Source: Nothopassalora personata
Lineage: Eukaryota; Ascomycota; Dothideomycetes; Mycosphaerellales; Mycosphaerellaceae
Length of the DNA stretch: 64,000 nt
Reading direction: 5' to 3'
Assembly (NCBI GenBank): GCA_033816765.1
Contig: CM066289.1
Coordinates: 558,001-622,000 of the forward strand
Part shown: positions 1 through 10,718 of the stretch, one piece after another
Layout: every line of letters starts with the position of its first letter
How positions within the stretch are numbered: the first letter of the stretch is position 1
Position numbers and translations under genes: made by a program
The notes under the pieces: model-generated
Told to the model about the DNA's origin: nothing
The model's input: the letters and a program-made list of their open reading frames with translations, nothing else
The model's database searches: none

Positions 1-666
1 CGCCGCACCTTCTCCATCGATGATCCATTCGAGAATCGGGAGGCATACATCGACATGTGGCTGAGCGGTGGCGTCGACCTCTGGGTCTTCACCAGATCAG
101 ATCTCCGCCGCTACAAAAAGATGACCGCAGAGCTCAGAGAAGCACTACCCGAGCTCAGCAAGCAGCCGATCGCGCCAGAGCCAATGGCTATCACACCCGC
201 TGAGAAGCTGAACGCCTTCGCTAGCGAGAGCAGCCTTGGCGCAGTAGCTCCTGCTCGAATCACGCCGATGGACGGCCGTGCTGCCGACGACTTTCGCGCC
301 GCGTTGGGTGGCGCAATGCAGCTTGGCGACCTCCCCGTCAAGTACGAGTCGTCCGAGCCATTCAAATTCACCAAGCCATCGGGTAAAGGCATCTTCAACA
401 TGAGAGCGTATGACAAGAGAGATGAAGATGCGGACTCGGATGAGGAGGAGGAAGGTAGTGAAGATGAGGAGATGGAGGACTCCAGTACCCCAGCTTTGAG
501 ACGGACCTGGAAGGAGATCCTGAAAGACTACAATGATATCGTTCAGCAGGGCCTCGATGACGAGAAGGTTCGGGAGAAAGCTACCCAGTTGCTCGAGCAG
601 ATGTCGACTGAGAAGAAGAGGGAGGAGATGGAGTACCTGTTCGAGAGAGACATTGAGCTCGAATGA
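1..666 (+). CDS. Unknown protein, 3' part only (tandem paralogue A)
   Basis: The frame is open from the first base of the window, so the start lies upstream; 221 codons are visible, ending in TGA... after ...DIELE. I do not recognise a named family. The visible part has a charged helical segment with the pattern REAYIDMWL...DLWVFTRSDLRRYKKM, a low-complexity acidic stretch (about residues 140-160, runs of Asp/Glu) and a helical C-terminus beginning TWKEILKDYNDI. The gene at 1850-2951 has the same order of blocks (REAFIKAWL, DLYIFTKAD, RFKRM, then TWQEMLAEYDKI), so the two are tandem paralogues. The acidic run and lack of membrane segments suggest a soluble intracellular, possibly nuclear, protein; that is inference only. 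Confidence 0.75.
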   Translation, partial: RRTFSIDDPFENREAYIDMWLSGGVDLWVFTRSDLRRYKKMTAELREALPELSKQPIAPEPMAITPAEKLNAFASESSLGAVAPARITPMDGRAADDFRAALGGAMQLGDLPVKYESSEPFKFTKPSGKGIFNMRAYDKRDEDADSDEEEEGSEDEEMEDSSTPALRRTWKEILKDYNDIVQQGLDDEKVREKATQLLEQMSTEKKREEMEYLFERDIELE

Positions 667-1849
667 GCTGGGTTGTATGATATGTAGCCGCGTTTCAATG
701 TCTTGATGGTATAGCGTTCGGCTGTGGCATGAATCGAGTAGGGTCACGACGCTCGTTATGCGTCATGGGCGAGATCCAAAGCGTGTTCTGATTACCGTGT
801 CTAACTCTCCCAGCATTAGCAGCGGAAGTTTTTTGGGTCCACACGGTACATTAGCCGCGAGTATATGTGTAAGTGGCGCGACGCGATATAAGCAACAAGA
901 GTCGGCGCGTGAGATTTACAGTCAATGGAGATGGCAAATGAACACTTGACACAAATGAGTGGAAAGTAAGAGCTTTCATATTGAGAATTTGTTTATTCAA
1001 AAGAAGCAAGCGAGTTTCAGAGCTGATGTCTTTTTTGGATGTCTCCAGAGCAGCGCGGTGAAGCAGCTTGCTAAGATAGATTCATAGATCATCGTGTCAT
1101 CATGTGTTCGCTACAGTGGGCATAGCCTCACTTTGTTCGGACGTGTGATAGCCTCAAGGACCACATGAGTTTTTTGCACCTGGCGGCCAGCCTTCTCATG
1201 TGTTCCTCTCTGGCCCTCTATAGAAGTAAGCAGTTCTTGGAGGAGTTGGATAGTGGGTAATAGTTACCGATGGTAGAGAATGTGTTCTTGTGATAGCGAG
1301 GTCTTGTGGTTGTGAAGTCTTGTAATATCGTGGTGGTTGGTGGTGGTTGGTGGTGGTTGCGGTGGTCGTGGTGGAGGATGTTGAGCTGAGTTGAGTTGAG
1401 AGAGAAGAGTGAGGAAGGTTGATATTTATGCTCACGCGCATGACGCAAAACGCGCTAGAGGGCGGCTTCCGCCGAGGGAGGGTGCAAGGATCATGGCCAC
1501 CGAAACTCGTGGACATGTAGACAAAATGTTCTATTGACCCATTCGCTGAGGCTACGAGCGGCTCAAGGGACTCTCATACTTCACACGACGCCCAGAGGCT
1601 CGCCATGCAGCTTTCACAGTCGGTACGGCAAAGCGGATACTTTGTAAATATGACTGACAGCTCACGCATATGAAAAATGCTTGGCGCTTACTCGGATCCT
1701 AGCATGCTAGCAAAAGCCACCGTATCATATTCACTACGGCTATCAGCGCATGTGATGAACCCATGCTGAGTCATTCCGTCCTTGTGAGCCCGTCGCAGAA
1801 CTTCAGGGAAATATTCAAACATCCACGCCACAACATCAAAGACATCTAG
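667..1849. other. Intergenic region, 1.2 kb
   Basis: No protein-coding gene can be supported here. It contains a 10-bp microsatellite-like array (unit TGGTGGTTGG, about 1331-1373) and, on the minus strand, signals of a short spliced transcription unit listed separately. A minus-strand open frame at 1688-1942 (84 codons) has no recognisable domain and I leave it out. Confidence 0.5.
960..1480 (-). other. Candidate short spliced transcription unit (minus strand)
   Basis: Reading the minus strand, a TATA-like CATAAATA (about 1425) is followed by a CT-rich tract typical of fungal transcription starts, then a CCA-rich leader without ATG. A 50-nt intron fits at 1218-1267 (GTAACT donor, CTATAG acceptor). 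Soon after the acceptor comes a 23-codon ORF starting MRRLAARCKK, and an AATAAA-type polyadenylation signal lies near 990. This could be an untranslated RNA, a micro-ORF transcript, or chance. No homologue is recognised. Confidence 0.25.
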
Positions 1850-2951
1850 CAACCACTGGGGTCGCACTGGGCAGCTCCACGAACCCGCCATTAGACGGCG
1901 TTCATCCAGTCGATGGCTCGCCGATTTCCAAGAAGCTTGCAAAGAGGATCAGGCAGAAGATGGATCGCGGTCTCCCAGTTTTCGCGCCCGACGAGTACAA
2001 GAGACGAAGACAGGAATATGAGCAGAACGAACGTCGCACCCGTCAAATCCTACAGCAGAAGCGACTCTTCCCAGTACCTGCAGATCTCGAGCGCGAGAAA
2101 CTCGAGGAGTACGCTCCAGGCATCTGCCGCGACCTTCGCGAGCACAAGCTATATGCGCCTCTGGCCATATGACTCCGTGACAAAGGCTCACATCAAGACA
2201 GCTCATCCGCACCACCCAGTCCGACAGCAAGTATCGTGCCCGAGCAATCTGGTTCAACGACTTCGACAACAACCACTCGTTCAGCTCGAAGCATCAACAA
2301 GCTAGACTTCTCTACGGCATTCTGGTCCAACGTCTCATCAAGGGCGAGACCTTGCACACTCTCGAGCTCCTCTTCGTCGCCGGCTGCCTCGAGCGCGTGG
2401 CTGCGGATCAGCACCTCCTCCTGCCAATCGAGCAGTTCAAGAGGAGGGAGGCCTTCATCAAGGCATGGCTACAATCCGACTACGATCTGTACATCTTCAC
2501 CAAGGCCGACACCTCGCGCTTCAAACGCATGAGACAAGACTTGAAAGCGCGGCTGATGGATATGAAGGATAAGGCAGATGGCAAGAAATTCAATCAAGCC
2601 CCTTTGTTGGCGTTTGCTGAAGAGCTCCCAACTGTGCTTGGTGCCGCCGCGCGCAAGGAGGATCCAGACTCCGACGTTGATGACCAAGCGAACCATGGCG
2701 AAGGAGATAAGCGAATGCTTAGTAGCGCAGGAGCCAACGGCAGCACTTGGCAAGAGATGCTAGCTGAGTATGACAAGATCAAGCATGTCGCGCTCACAGA
2801 CTCGGCTAGCTGCGAGAAGGCATCGGCTTTGCTGGACCATCTGCAGTCTGATAAGGACGGCGCCGACGTTCAAGACCTGGTTGAGAAGGCTCTGAAGGCC
2901 GCGGCGGATGGGGCGATCAGCCAGCAGTCGATGTATGTGTTGCGAAGATGA
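1850..2951 (+). CDS. Unknown protein (tandem paralogue B), spliced
   Basis: Two open blocks in different frames join if an intron is removed. Block 1 (frame open from about 1850, includes MDRGLPVFAPDEYKRRR) stops at 2172. Block 2 is open from 2181 to 2951 and carries the segments shared with the gene at 1-666. A candidate intron at 2109-2197 (89 nt) restores the frame exactly, although its donor (GTACGC) and acceptor (CAAG) are weak. A CTAG just before 1850 may be the acceptor of a further upstream intron, so the true start is unknown; the internal Met at 1960 is the first in block 1. The protein is charged and helical, without signal peptide or membrane segments. Function unknown; a frameshifted pseudogene is the alternative. 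Confidence 0.5.
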
Positions 2952-3317
2952 TTGCTGTGCCGGAATGAGTGTTGCGATTACGAACGAGGTGCAGAACTCT
3001 GTGTACAGCGAACATACTTTGGAATGTCAAGAGAGCACAGGCTGGACTGGGAGTAGTGGCGACGAGTGGCGATACTGCCTGGTCTCTCTGCCATAGGCAG
3101 AACTCCTCTGGCGAATGCTATAGACTGTCTCTGACATGGCATAACGATAACAGATCCGGATCGATGCTCTTCTGGCTCCGCAGGACGTCATTCGGTAGGC
3201 TCGTAAGTGGCGTACGGACAATGCTGGCTCACCTAATAGCGCTGGCCAGGTGATACTCTGTAGCCTCCACAATCTTCAAGTACTCGCCTATGGTCCCAAA
3301 CAAATCAGCCCATTTGA
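2952..3317. other. Intergenic, convergent gene ends
   Basis: This 366-bp stretch separates the 3' ends of the plus-strand unknown gene and the minus-strand Zn2Cys6 gene. I see no gene in it. A short minus-strand frame (3229-3441) runs on from the end of the regulator in another phase and could be an alternative spliced 3' end, but no intron of normal length closes the phase convincingly. Confidence 0.5.
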
Positions 3318-5111
3318 TCATTGATTGCCACCCAAACCAGCCCAGAACTCGTTTAAATGAAAGAGGTACTGACCAGCAACCTTCCACCTTCGATCTAGGA
3401 TCACTAGCACTTCCTTGATTTCCTGCAGACGCTCCTGGCACTCTGGGCTGGACGACTCTCGCACGTACCAGGCGTAATTCGCCGCCGCCTGGTATAAGCT
3501 GTCAATGACGAGCGGGCTGACACGGCTAAGACCAGTTTTCTCGACGAAGTCTCGCACTCGTCGCGCGAGGTTGACTACCTGGGCAGATACCTCACTCAGG
3601 CCGTCGATTGATTCCTTTTGCATCACGAGCTGCTCTTCTGGCCCGCCTTCCACTCTCTTCTCGGTACAGCTGTATGCATCGTACAGCGTCAGCAAAGCAG
3701 AATAGCAGATTGCCATGGATGTGCACAATGTCGGGTTTTGGGTCGGATCGTCTTCTGCAGCTTCACCGGGCAATACGCTAGACAATGCCTGCAGGGTTCG
3801 ATGTAACTGCAGCGCCTCGGTGAATTGGTAGTCTGCTGGAAGATGCTTCTCGTTGAGATGTCGCACCACTTTACCAAGAAGGTGGCTGGCTTGACACGTC
3901 CGCGCGAAAGGGGCTGCTCGCATAGTCTGGCTTGCTGACAGCGCCAAAGGTGCAGCCACAAGCATCTGACCTCGGTCCCAGGAGCTGTCGTCTGTTGGCA
4001 GGATGGCGTCAAGACTTGGATCTGAGCTGGCAAATGGCTTGCCGCGATGGCCAATGTTGACGAACCGGTCCAGAATGATCACCGACCACCATACACGTCT
4101 GCGCTCTTCCTGCTCCGTCCAGGTGCTTGGTCTTGGCAGCATTTGTGGAGCACCTTTCTCATGTAAACCCATAGCATGGCCAAGTCGTGCTGCGTGGCCG
4201 ATTGAGAGGTAGACTGCGGGATAAATGCAGTGACCGAGCTCGTACAGTGACACTAGCAAGAGTGCTTGCATCATCTGTACGCTAAATCCATTTTGTGCTT
4301 CGACGTAGCTCAGGAAGGATTTCACGTCCTGGTAAAGTTGTGTTTGTGGCACCATGCCTTCCGGTGCTTCGCTAGTTACCAGCTTCATGGCCAGAAAAAG
4401 AAGAGCGATATCCGCGCCAGGTTCATGCATCGGGTTCGACAAATGCTGATACAAGCGGATTTTGGAAACGATGGGCATGTACGTGTGAACAGTGGCGAAG
4501 TACAGCTCAATCATCTCTCTGAGCTCTGCTGAGCTTCCCAAAGCCGTCAGAGCACCTGGAGGTACCTTGACATACGGCATTTGGATCTGGAGCCTTTCGT
4601 ACTCAAAGGCATCCGAATCCAGGAAGAACATGCTTGGAAAGGTAGTCGGTCCTGGCCATGGACCTGGGGCTGCAGCGGGCGAAAGAGACAGCATGTTTGC
4701 AGGACTGTGGTCGATGGACGAAGAGCCATTGCTCATACCGACGCCACCGTTGCTGCCGTTGGAAATGATGCCATTCGGAGTGTTGACAGCCCGTGAAAGA
4801 AGGCTCTCCAGGTCCATGACCTTCTGCCTGAGCGCTTCAAAATCGTCCGCTGAAGGCATCGGCGCAGGCGCATCTGCACTGTAGTCGCACGGACGGCCTA
4901 TCCTCTGGCAGAGACCACATTGCGGAATCTGCTTGTCGCATTTTCGTTTCTGCTTTCGACACGATGAGCAAGCCTGGGGTGCCAGGTTGGTTGGAGCAAA
5001 GTGTTGCTGATGGTGCTGGTGTTGCTGCTGCGGTTGTGGCTGGTACCCATCGTGAGGACTGCTGAGTTCTTGTTGATGATGATACTCGAGCTGTTCACGC
5101 AAGGAGGACAT
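3318..5111 (-). CDS. Zn2Cys6 fungal transcription factor
   Basis: The 597-aa product has a Gal4-type binuclear zinc cluster near the N-terminus: cysteines 48, 51, 58, 65, 68 and 75 in C-x2-C-x6-C-x6-C-x2-C-x6-C spacing, with basic residues between (CSSCRKQKRKC). It is preceded by a Gln/His-rich tract (about 14-40). The middle region (about 190-400) matches the fungal transcription-factor regulatory domain (MHR; note RRRVWWSVIILDRF, a typical core motif). Such proteins bind CGG-type sites in promoters and switch on catabolic or metabolic gene sets, but the target cannot be read from sequence. The ORF is uninterrupted, and the first Met lies 387 bp from the divergent Clr5-like gene, so a shared control region is possible. 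Confidence 0.9.
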   Translation of the reverse strand: MSSLREQLEYHHQQELSSPHDGYQPQPQQQHQHHQQHFAPTNLAPQACSSCRKQKRKCDKQIPQCGLCQRIGRPCDYSADAPAPMPSADDFEALRQKVMDLESLLSRAVNTPNGIISNGSNGGVGMSNGSSSIDHSPANMLSLSPAAAPGPWPGPTTFPSMFFLDSDAFEYERLQIQMPYVKVPPGALTALGSSAELREMIELYFATVHTYMPIVSKIRLYQHLSNPMHEPGADIALLFLAMKLVTSEAPEGMVPQTQLYQDVKSFLSYVEAQNGFSVQMMQALLLVSLYELGHCIYPAVYLSIGHAARLGHAMGLHEKGAPQMLPRPSTWTEQEERRRVWWSVIILDRFVNIGHRGKPFASSDPSLDAILPTDDSSWDRGQMLVAAPLALSASQTMRAAPFARTCQASHLLGKVVRHLNEKHLPADYQFTEALQLHRTLQALSSVLPGEAAEDDPTQNPTLCTSMAICYSALLTLYDAYSCTEKRVEGGPEEQLVMQKESIDGLSEVSAQVVNLARRVRDFVEKTGLSRVSPLVIDSLYQAAANYAWYVRESSSPECQERLQEIKEVLVILDRRWKVAGQYLFHLNEFWAGLGGNQ

Positions 5112-5497
5112 GGCGAAGTCGCCCGCTTAATGTGTTGTGGGCCAGGAGAGTGCGGGCGGACGCCGCCGCCGGGCTCGGTCGCGCCTGGCCACAGCGATGT
5201 CAATATTTCCCTTCTTTATTATGGCGTGTAGAAGGTGTAGTCCGCTGCAGGAAGTGTCGCACTACTGTCGGAGCTGTATGAGAGTCGGTCTTGGGTCACA
5301 TATTGTAGACCACACATAGTTGCGATAGATGAGATCTATGTACATACTGAGTATGCATTGGTGAGTTGTGCGACTGGTCGGCACGGGCCTCCTGCTTTCA
5401 TCTGAACGAGTGGAGAGACTACGGCAGACCATAACACTCATACCAGCCACCAGCCACCAGCCACCAGCCGCCTGTATCAACGCCATCCTCGACCAAC
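5112..5497. promoter_or_regulatory. Shared upstream region of divergent genes
   Basis: This 386-bp region lies between the starts of the minus-strand Zn2Cys6 gene and the plus-strand Clr5-like gene. Just before the plus-strand ATG is a short tandem repeat (unit CAGCCAC, four copies, about 5443-5470), probably in the 5' leader. No known operator motif is recognised. Confidence 0.5.
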
Positions 5498-7460
5498 ATG
5501 GAAGTGTCTCCTCGCAAAGGTGGACGTCCGTCCAAGTACGACTGGGACGACAAGCGCGACATCTGCCACAAGCTGTACGTCGAGGAGAAGAAGAGCGTGG
5601 CCCAGATCATCGACTACTTCGCCAACATCTTCAACGTTCCCAAGTCCGAATTGCCATCTTGCCATACCTTCTTCCGCCAGATCCAGTACTGGGGCTTTCC
5701 GTCGCGCTACGCGAAGAAGCTGACGCCAGAGGAAGAGCTAGTGGTGCTCGCTAGGATCCAACAGCTGTGGGAGCAGAACGTCACGCAACGCGATATCAAA
5801 CAGTCGTTGGCTGAGGAAGGGCACGAGATAAAGAATTATGAGTTCAAAAAGCTGTGGAGGAAGCTTGGTCTGAGGCTTCGCCATGAACAAGGCTACCAGT
5901 TGCCCGGAGACCGGACAGGCCAGAAGAAGAAGAAGAAGAAGCGTAAAGGAGGTCCCGACGCCCAGGATGAACCAGCTCAGTCTACGGTGTCAGACCAACA
6001 GCTCGACGCCGAGCTGGAAGCCGCTTCAGCTGAAGTGATGGAACCTTTGTCCGCGCCTATGGACCCAAATGAGACTTTCATGCGACAGCAGCGGCTGCTT
6101 GAGCTTCAGCTCGAAAGTGACGAAAGGCTGCAGGCCAAAAAGCGACGCCGCCGCATCAGAGGATATGGTGAGCATCCGTGAGCTGAGGATATCATCAGCG
6201 TTACAGCTAACGTCCTTGACAGGCCACTTGCCGCCAGATGCGCCAGGCACCGAACCACGCTACAACTCAGAGACCAGTTTGGACGAGTGCAAAGCATTTC
6301 TTCACCTGACAAACGAACTGTATCAGCAGATCCGACAGGAGTACGAAGTAATTTGTCGTGAGATGGGCATCATCAGGAAAACGGAGTGCGCGGAAGGCGT
6401 GTGGGAAGCCAGTAAGCGCAGATTGATGCTATCGAATGTGCACCTAGCGGGAGTCATGCACCCACTGCAGCCGGAGCAGGAAAGGAAGACTGTTGCACTG
6501 GACTGTCTATGTGCTGATGTGACCAAGCGAATGCGATTCCAAGGACGAACCATCACCATTGCTGAGTCGAACAATGTGCTCGGTCTGAACCCGACTGAAA
6601 GTAAAGTCGTTCGTCGAGCACTGTATGAGATCTTAGCGCAGGACAATTTCGAATCTCGGCTTGTATCTGGCGAGGATCACTTTCAGATGTTGCGTCAACG
6701 CTGGTACGCAACCAATGACAGACTAACACAGGCTGTGAATGAGATACCACAGAATCCAACAAAGATGCGCGGCATAGACATGCTTTGCAGAGATGCTATG
6801 AAACGCTTTCGCGAGGACAAGAACAGGCGTGGCGAACGCACGTCGGTTGTAAAGAATGCCGCATACGGCCCTGGTCCTGGTCCAGCGTGGGCCGGGACTT
6901 TGCCACGATCGAAAGTGGCGGTTGAAGAAGCCAGAGCAGCAAAAGCGCAAGCAAAGGAAGCACCGCTTCAGCCTGGCACGCAGAAGAAGTCTCGCGCCCG
7001 TGCAGCCGCCCAGGTGAAAAAGCCGGCAGCAAAACCAGACACTGTAACAGCACAAGCTGACGGCGCCATTGATCTCGACTTGGATCCTGCTCTTTCTACC
7101 GCAGCTGCATCAGTGTCGTCTGCGACACAGAGTCTCCTGCCGCTTGAAATCGAACCTGCCGGGCCGCCTTCACAGTCAGTGACTGCTTACTTTCGACTCG
7201 GTGCTGGCTCGGGACTTGTAGGCTCACATCCCAAGATGTGGCTGGGCAGACTCGCTTCAGCAACGATAACAGAACTTCAAAAGGCTGCAAAGAGCAAAGC
7301 AGGAGCGGCTAAGATCGGAAATATCCATGGCATGGTCAAGAACGACGATGGCACCGAAGACAGCTGGCTGATCGAGAATGATGATGAACTGGCGGCGTAT
7401 CTTGACGAGGCTGGAGAGAAGCCGTCGTTCTCGGTTGTTATGGCTGGTGGGTATGCATGA
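5498..7460 (+). CDS. Clr5-domain-like protein, two exons
   Basis: Exon 1 (5498-6167) and exon 2 (6223-7460) join across a 55-nt intron (donor GTGAGC, branch GCTAAC, acceptor ACAG) with exact phase, giving 635 aa. Residues about 14-75 resemble the fungal Clr5 domain (WDDKRDICHKLYVEEKKS ... QYWGFPSRYAKK), a helix-turn-helix-like fold often found at protein N-termini. A second similar helical repeat follows (about 80-130, QLWEQNVTQRDIKQSL ... KLWRKLGL). A Lys-rich run (KKKKKKRK, about 146-153) may be a nuclear localisation signal. The C-terminal half is partly Ala/Lys-rich and ends in a folded-looking segment (about 560-635). A DNA-binding or regulatory role is inferred; no specific function is known. 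Confidence 0.8.
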
Positions 7461-7573
7461 TTGGGAAAAGCAATATGTCAGGGGCATAATTATGTTTCCT
7501 GAATTCGTATGATCAGACCGCAAATCAGCTTAAGAAGTGGCCCGCGCGGCGTACCTCGTTTATAATGCTACGT

Positions 7574-8480
7574 CTACACAAAGCAATGGCACCCGAGCGA
7601 TTTTGAGCGATAGCTAGTACGACGAGTCGGACGAGACGCTTCGGAAGTCTCACTAGCCCAAGAGGTCACCAGCGTCAAATCATCTTCCTCCTCCTCCTCC
7701 CACGTATCATAAACCCGTCCCCAATGCGGATCTGGTAATTCCTGACCATCAGGAGAATCCGGCGCATCCACCAACATCAACCCCAAAGCCCATCCATCCT
7801 TCTGCCCAAGCTCTAACTTATGAACCCCACGAAACCCAGCAGCACTAGCAGGCGCATCCCGCAGCCCTGCGGCTTTATCACTAGTCCCTCCAGCTGCAGT
7901 GTACCGCGATGTTTTTCTCGTCAAATGACTAAACCTTGACCGCTTACTATGGTCGAATCGCAGAAATTGCTATACTAGGCCGAGTAGTTGTTTACTGTAT
8001 TTCTGCTGAGCAGTGAGGTCGAGGGGGTGGGAGCAGAGTATTTGTTAGGATTGGAGTATCAGGTGGATTTTGACCGGAGAGGCGAAGTCCATAACACTGC
8101 TCCAACGGACCAGATATCAGTCGCGGAGCTGAAGGGTCGGATCTCGCAGGTGTATTCTTCTGCGCTGTAGAAAGCGTCATCTTAGAGGTGCGAGAAGAGC
8201 ATCGGAGGAAGGGTTCCGGGAGGAATTTGAGGGTGGTGGAGTGGTCTGCTTCGGAGTCTATGTCGCGGAATGGATCGGCGTAGTCTAGGTCTGGTCCAAA
8301 GAGGTTTTGGAGGTCGCCTAGGGGGGCAGAATTCTGTAAGGATGCGGCAGGCTTGGGCGCCTGGGCTGAAGCGCCACCTGCGGATAGAGAGGATGGAGGT
8401 TGAGGCGTCGATGCGGGTGGAGAGGTTGTATTTGAGCAGAAGGGTTCTAGCTATACTCGACCACCATGTGGAAATGCCTC
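7574..8480 (-). pseudogene. Decayed protein-kinase-like gene
   Basis: On the minus strand several open blocks in different frames resemble the C-lobe of a fungal protein kinase. The block around 8075-8165 reads SSATDIWSVGAVLW, the subdomain IX motif of kinases. A preceding block in another frame (about 8180-8380) reads ...LFGPDLDYADPFRDIDSE..., typical of the segment before the activation lobe in divergent fungal kinases. The last block (7574-7924) is open but has no domain. At least one frameshift and internal stops separate the blocks, and no introns repair them. I infer a degraded kinase relative; an intact divergent kinase gene is present at 27753-29935. Confidence 0.5.
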
Positions 8481-8557
8481 AGCAACTTCTGCTATACTAG
8501 GGATGCTGCGCGCAGTTCTTAGCCAGACAGACGATGCCTGCTGTCCTTCGGAACCAC

Positions 8558-9427
8558 TTACAAGGCTTGGACGTCTACAGGCACGCTGGTAGTATCCTCA
8601 GCGCTTCGTGGCGCGCCCTCTGTCCAAGTATCAGGATCATTCCAGATGGCATCCTTCTCCTCATTATCCTCTGGAATCAAGGAGTCATTAGAAACCACCC
8701 GGTCGATAATCACACCATTATGATCTCCCTTGATCGAACGCATGGCCAAGCCGAAACTCCCGGAGCCTTGAAGTCCAGATCACTGTTCTCATACGCAGCG
8801 ATTAATCCATTCTCTCTATCCATGACCATTTCCACCAAGCCGTTTCTTCTCCTGTCCCGCAAGTTCATCAACTCGGTCGACAGATCCCTTACCACCTCCC
8901 TCGCAGTCCACAAATCCTCTTCGATTCCTCAATACGCTTCGAAGCAAGGTCTTTCACGGTCTTCCTCACCATACTCGTCGTCGTCGTCGTCATCGGGACC
9001 ACCTGCATAGCTCGCCTTGTACAATTTCCTCAGATTTGTTGCTGCGTCCACGCCAAGCTCTAGCTTTCCTCCACTCTTCGATGATTGTTACGATGACATC
9101 CCTCTGCTTTTCGCCAATTTAATACCGAGCCTTCTTCGTTCCCGCTTCTTCTTCTGTGAAATGTCTGTTAGTGCCGAGATGCACATGCGATGCATGGAAC
9201 GACGAACGATTTTGGCAAGGACCCATTCAGATCAACGTCTTTTGCGGAGCAACTTTCCTGTGCTTCTAAATCGTACTACAACTCGTATCCTTCATCTTTG
9301 GATACGTTTGACTTTTTGTGCTCCATCGTCTTATTTCGCTTGTGATTATTAGAAGACTTGCCGTCTCGGCGGGTCGTTTCAATGCCCCTGTTGACTGGTT
9401 CGAGGCGCTACGAGTCTCTGGCGCCAT
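8558..9427 (-). pseudogene. Frame-broken unknown gene
   Basis: The minus strand shows a string of coding-looking segments in alternating frames: a start MAPETRSASNQSTG at 9427, an acidic stretch with an Asp run (about 8975-9000), a helical block (8710-8913) containing REVVRDLSTELMNLRDRRR, and a final block (8558-8749) ending VPVDVQAL. The frame changes without plausible introns between them, so the gene looks inactivated. No family is recognised. The plus-strand ORFs at 8534-9010 and 9017-9352 are shadows of it. Confidence 0.4.
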
Positions 9428-9580
9428 GGTGGCTTGAACATGAACCAAGTCTTTGGAAACGAAGAGCGGCACAGTTCTCGACATGTCAGTCCTTTGTTCT
9501 TTGTGTACCGAACTTTTGCTTGTCACGCGGATAGAGTCTTGCACACTGCTTTGTCCATTGTATCTACGCCATTGTTGGGG

Positions 9581-10573
9581 TCAATCCTCGGAGCTATCAC
9601 TACCGTCCTCAGCCTCCCCTTCCACGAGAGGCACGATTCTGAACTCCACAAATACTACATCGTTCCCATCACCACCTGCGTCAGTCTCCACAAGAAACTG
9701 CATGCAAAGCACGCCTTCTTCATCGAGCCGCAAAGAGACCTTGTTCGAACTCGCCATCGCACGCTGGGCAGCCTTGATCAGGCTGAACTTGAAGCTTCCG
9801 CTCGTTCTGTTTGAGCACGAGAAACTCTCCAGCACGGGCGTCTCCGAGTCTGTGTGTGTTGTGAAGTCGACTGTTGCAGATCCAAGTGCTCCGCTCGCCG
9901 AGAAGGACAGGTTGGCACCCTGTCGCGTGGTCGGGAAGGCTTGTAATGTCACATCGGCCGGGTTCATCGAGCTTAGCTCTGCAATAGCGTCGAGTAAATA
10001 GTTGGACCGCATGACAGTTCTTAGTTCGACCCTATCGCGATCGAAAGGAATCCCCTCGGTACTGTTAGCTTCGTAAGTGGTGAGGTCACAGGTGGTGGTT
10101 ACTCCGGCTTCGGTCATGTTGATGCTCAAAGGACTACCTTCTCCGTCATAGGTGAAGCTGCACACGCCCGCATGGGCCTGATTGGAGAAAGCATTGATGC
10201 CAGCATGCCGCTGTAGGCGATGTGCGCCGAATGAATCATACTCGCCAGTTCGTTTTGCGGTGCTTGGGTCGGAAATGCTGAAGATATTGAGAGTTTCGAG
10301 AAGAGCGATGAGGTTGACTTCGAAGAGCGGTGGCTCTGATTCGTCATCTTGAGAAGATGTTGGAGGTGGGGGAGTGTATTTAAATGAAGAGAACATGCCG
10401 GCCTCAAGGAACACGAAAGCCTCCATTGCGCTACCATCTTCGGTGCTGAACCGTAGACCTTTGTCCGAGATGCGTACGTTTGCCTTCTTGGCGAAGGCGA
10501 TGCAGCGGAGCAGAAGCAGGATCTGCCGTGCAGACGAAGTGACGGCCGCGAACATAGGCCCATCTAGTGCCAT
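9581..10573 (-). CDS. RAD1: DNA damage checkpoint clamp subunit Rad1
   Basis: This 330-aa, single-exon protein matches the Rad1/Rec1/Rad17 family, the PCNA-like subunit of the 9-1-1 (Rad9-Rad1-Hus1) checkpoint clamp. Family features seen are the N-terminal FAAVTSSARQILLLLRCIAF block with following KANVRISDKGLRF, the middle motif SINMTEAGVTTTCDLTTYE, and the C-terminal sheet ending EFRIVPL. The tail (about 316-330) is acidic with serines (EAEDGSDSSED), plausible for phosphorylation. The clamp is loaded at damaged DNA by Rad17-RFC and activates ATR signalling in the nucleus. The length is usual for the family. It lies 145 bp downstream of the OST5 gene on the same strand. Confidence 0.92.
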   Translation of the reverse strand: MALDGPMFAAVTSSARQILLLLRCIAFAKKANVRISDKGLRFSTEDGSAMEAFVFLEAGMFSSFKYTPPPPTSSQDDESEPPLFEVNLIALLETLNIFSISDPSTAKRTGEYDSFGAHRLQRHAGINAFSNQAHAGVCSFTYDGEGSPLSINMTEAGVTTTCDLTTYEANSTEGIPFDRDRVELRTVMRSNYLLDAIAELSSMNPADVTLQAFPTTRQGANLSFSASGALGSATVDFTTHTDSETPVLESFSCSNRTSGSFKFSLIKAAQRAMASSNKVSLRLDEEGVLCMQFLVETDAGGDGNDVVFVEFRIVPLVEGEAEDGSDSSED

Positions 10574-10718
10574 TGTCTCGAGCCTGATAGTATGTCAGCA
10601 CGCGTTGCTTGGTACCTTTACGGCGAATGCCCTTCACAATGCTTGCCACTGACCGTTATGACGCGCGTCCCTAAGCCGAGGATGCGGCTCATGTATATCG
10701 ATTCGTGCTCTTTGTCCT

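Noticed and set aside
1688..1942. 84-codon minus-strand ORF (MQASWKSASHRL...)
   Set aside because: No recognisable domain, and it overlaps the 5' part of the plus-strand paralogue B exon; likely a shadow.
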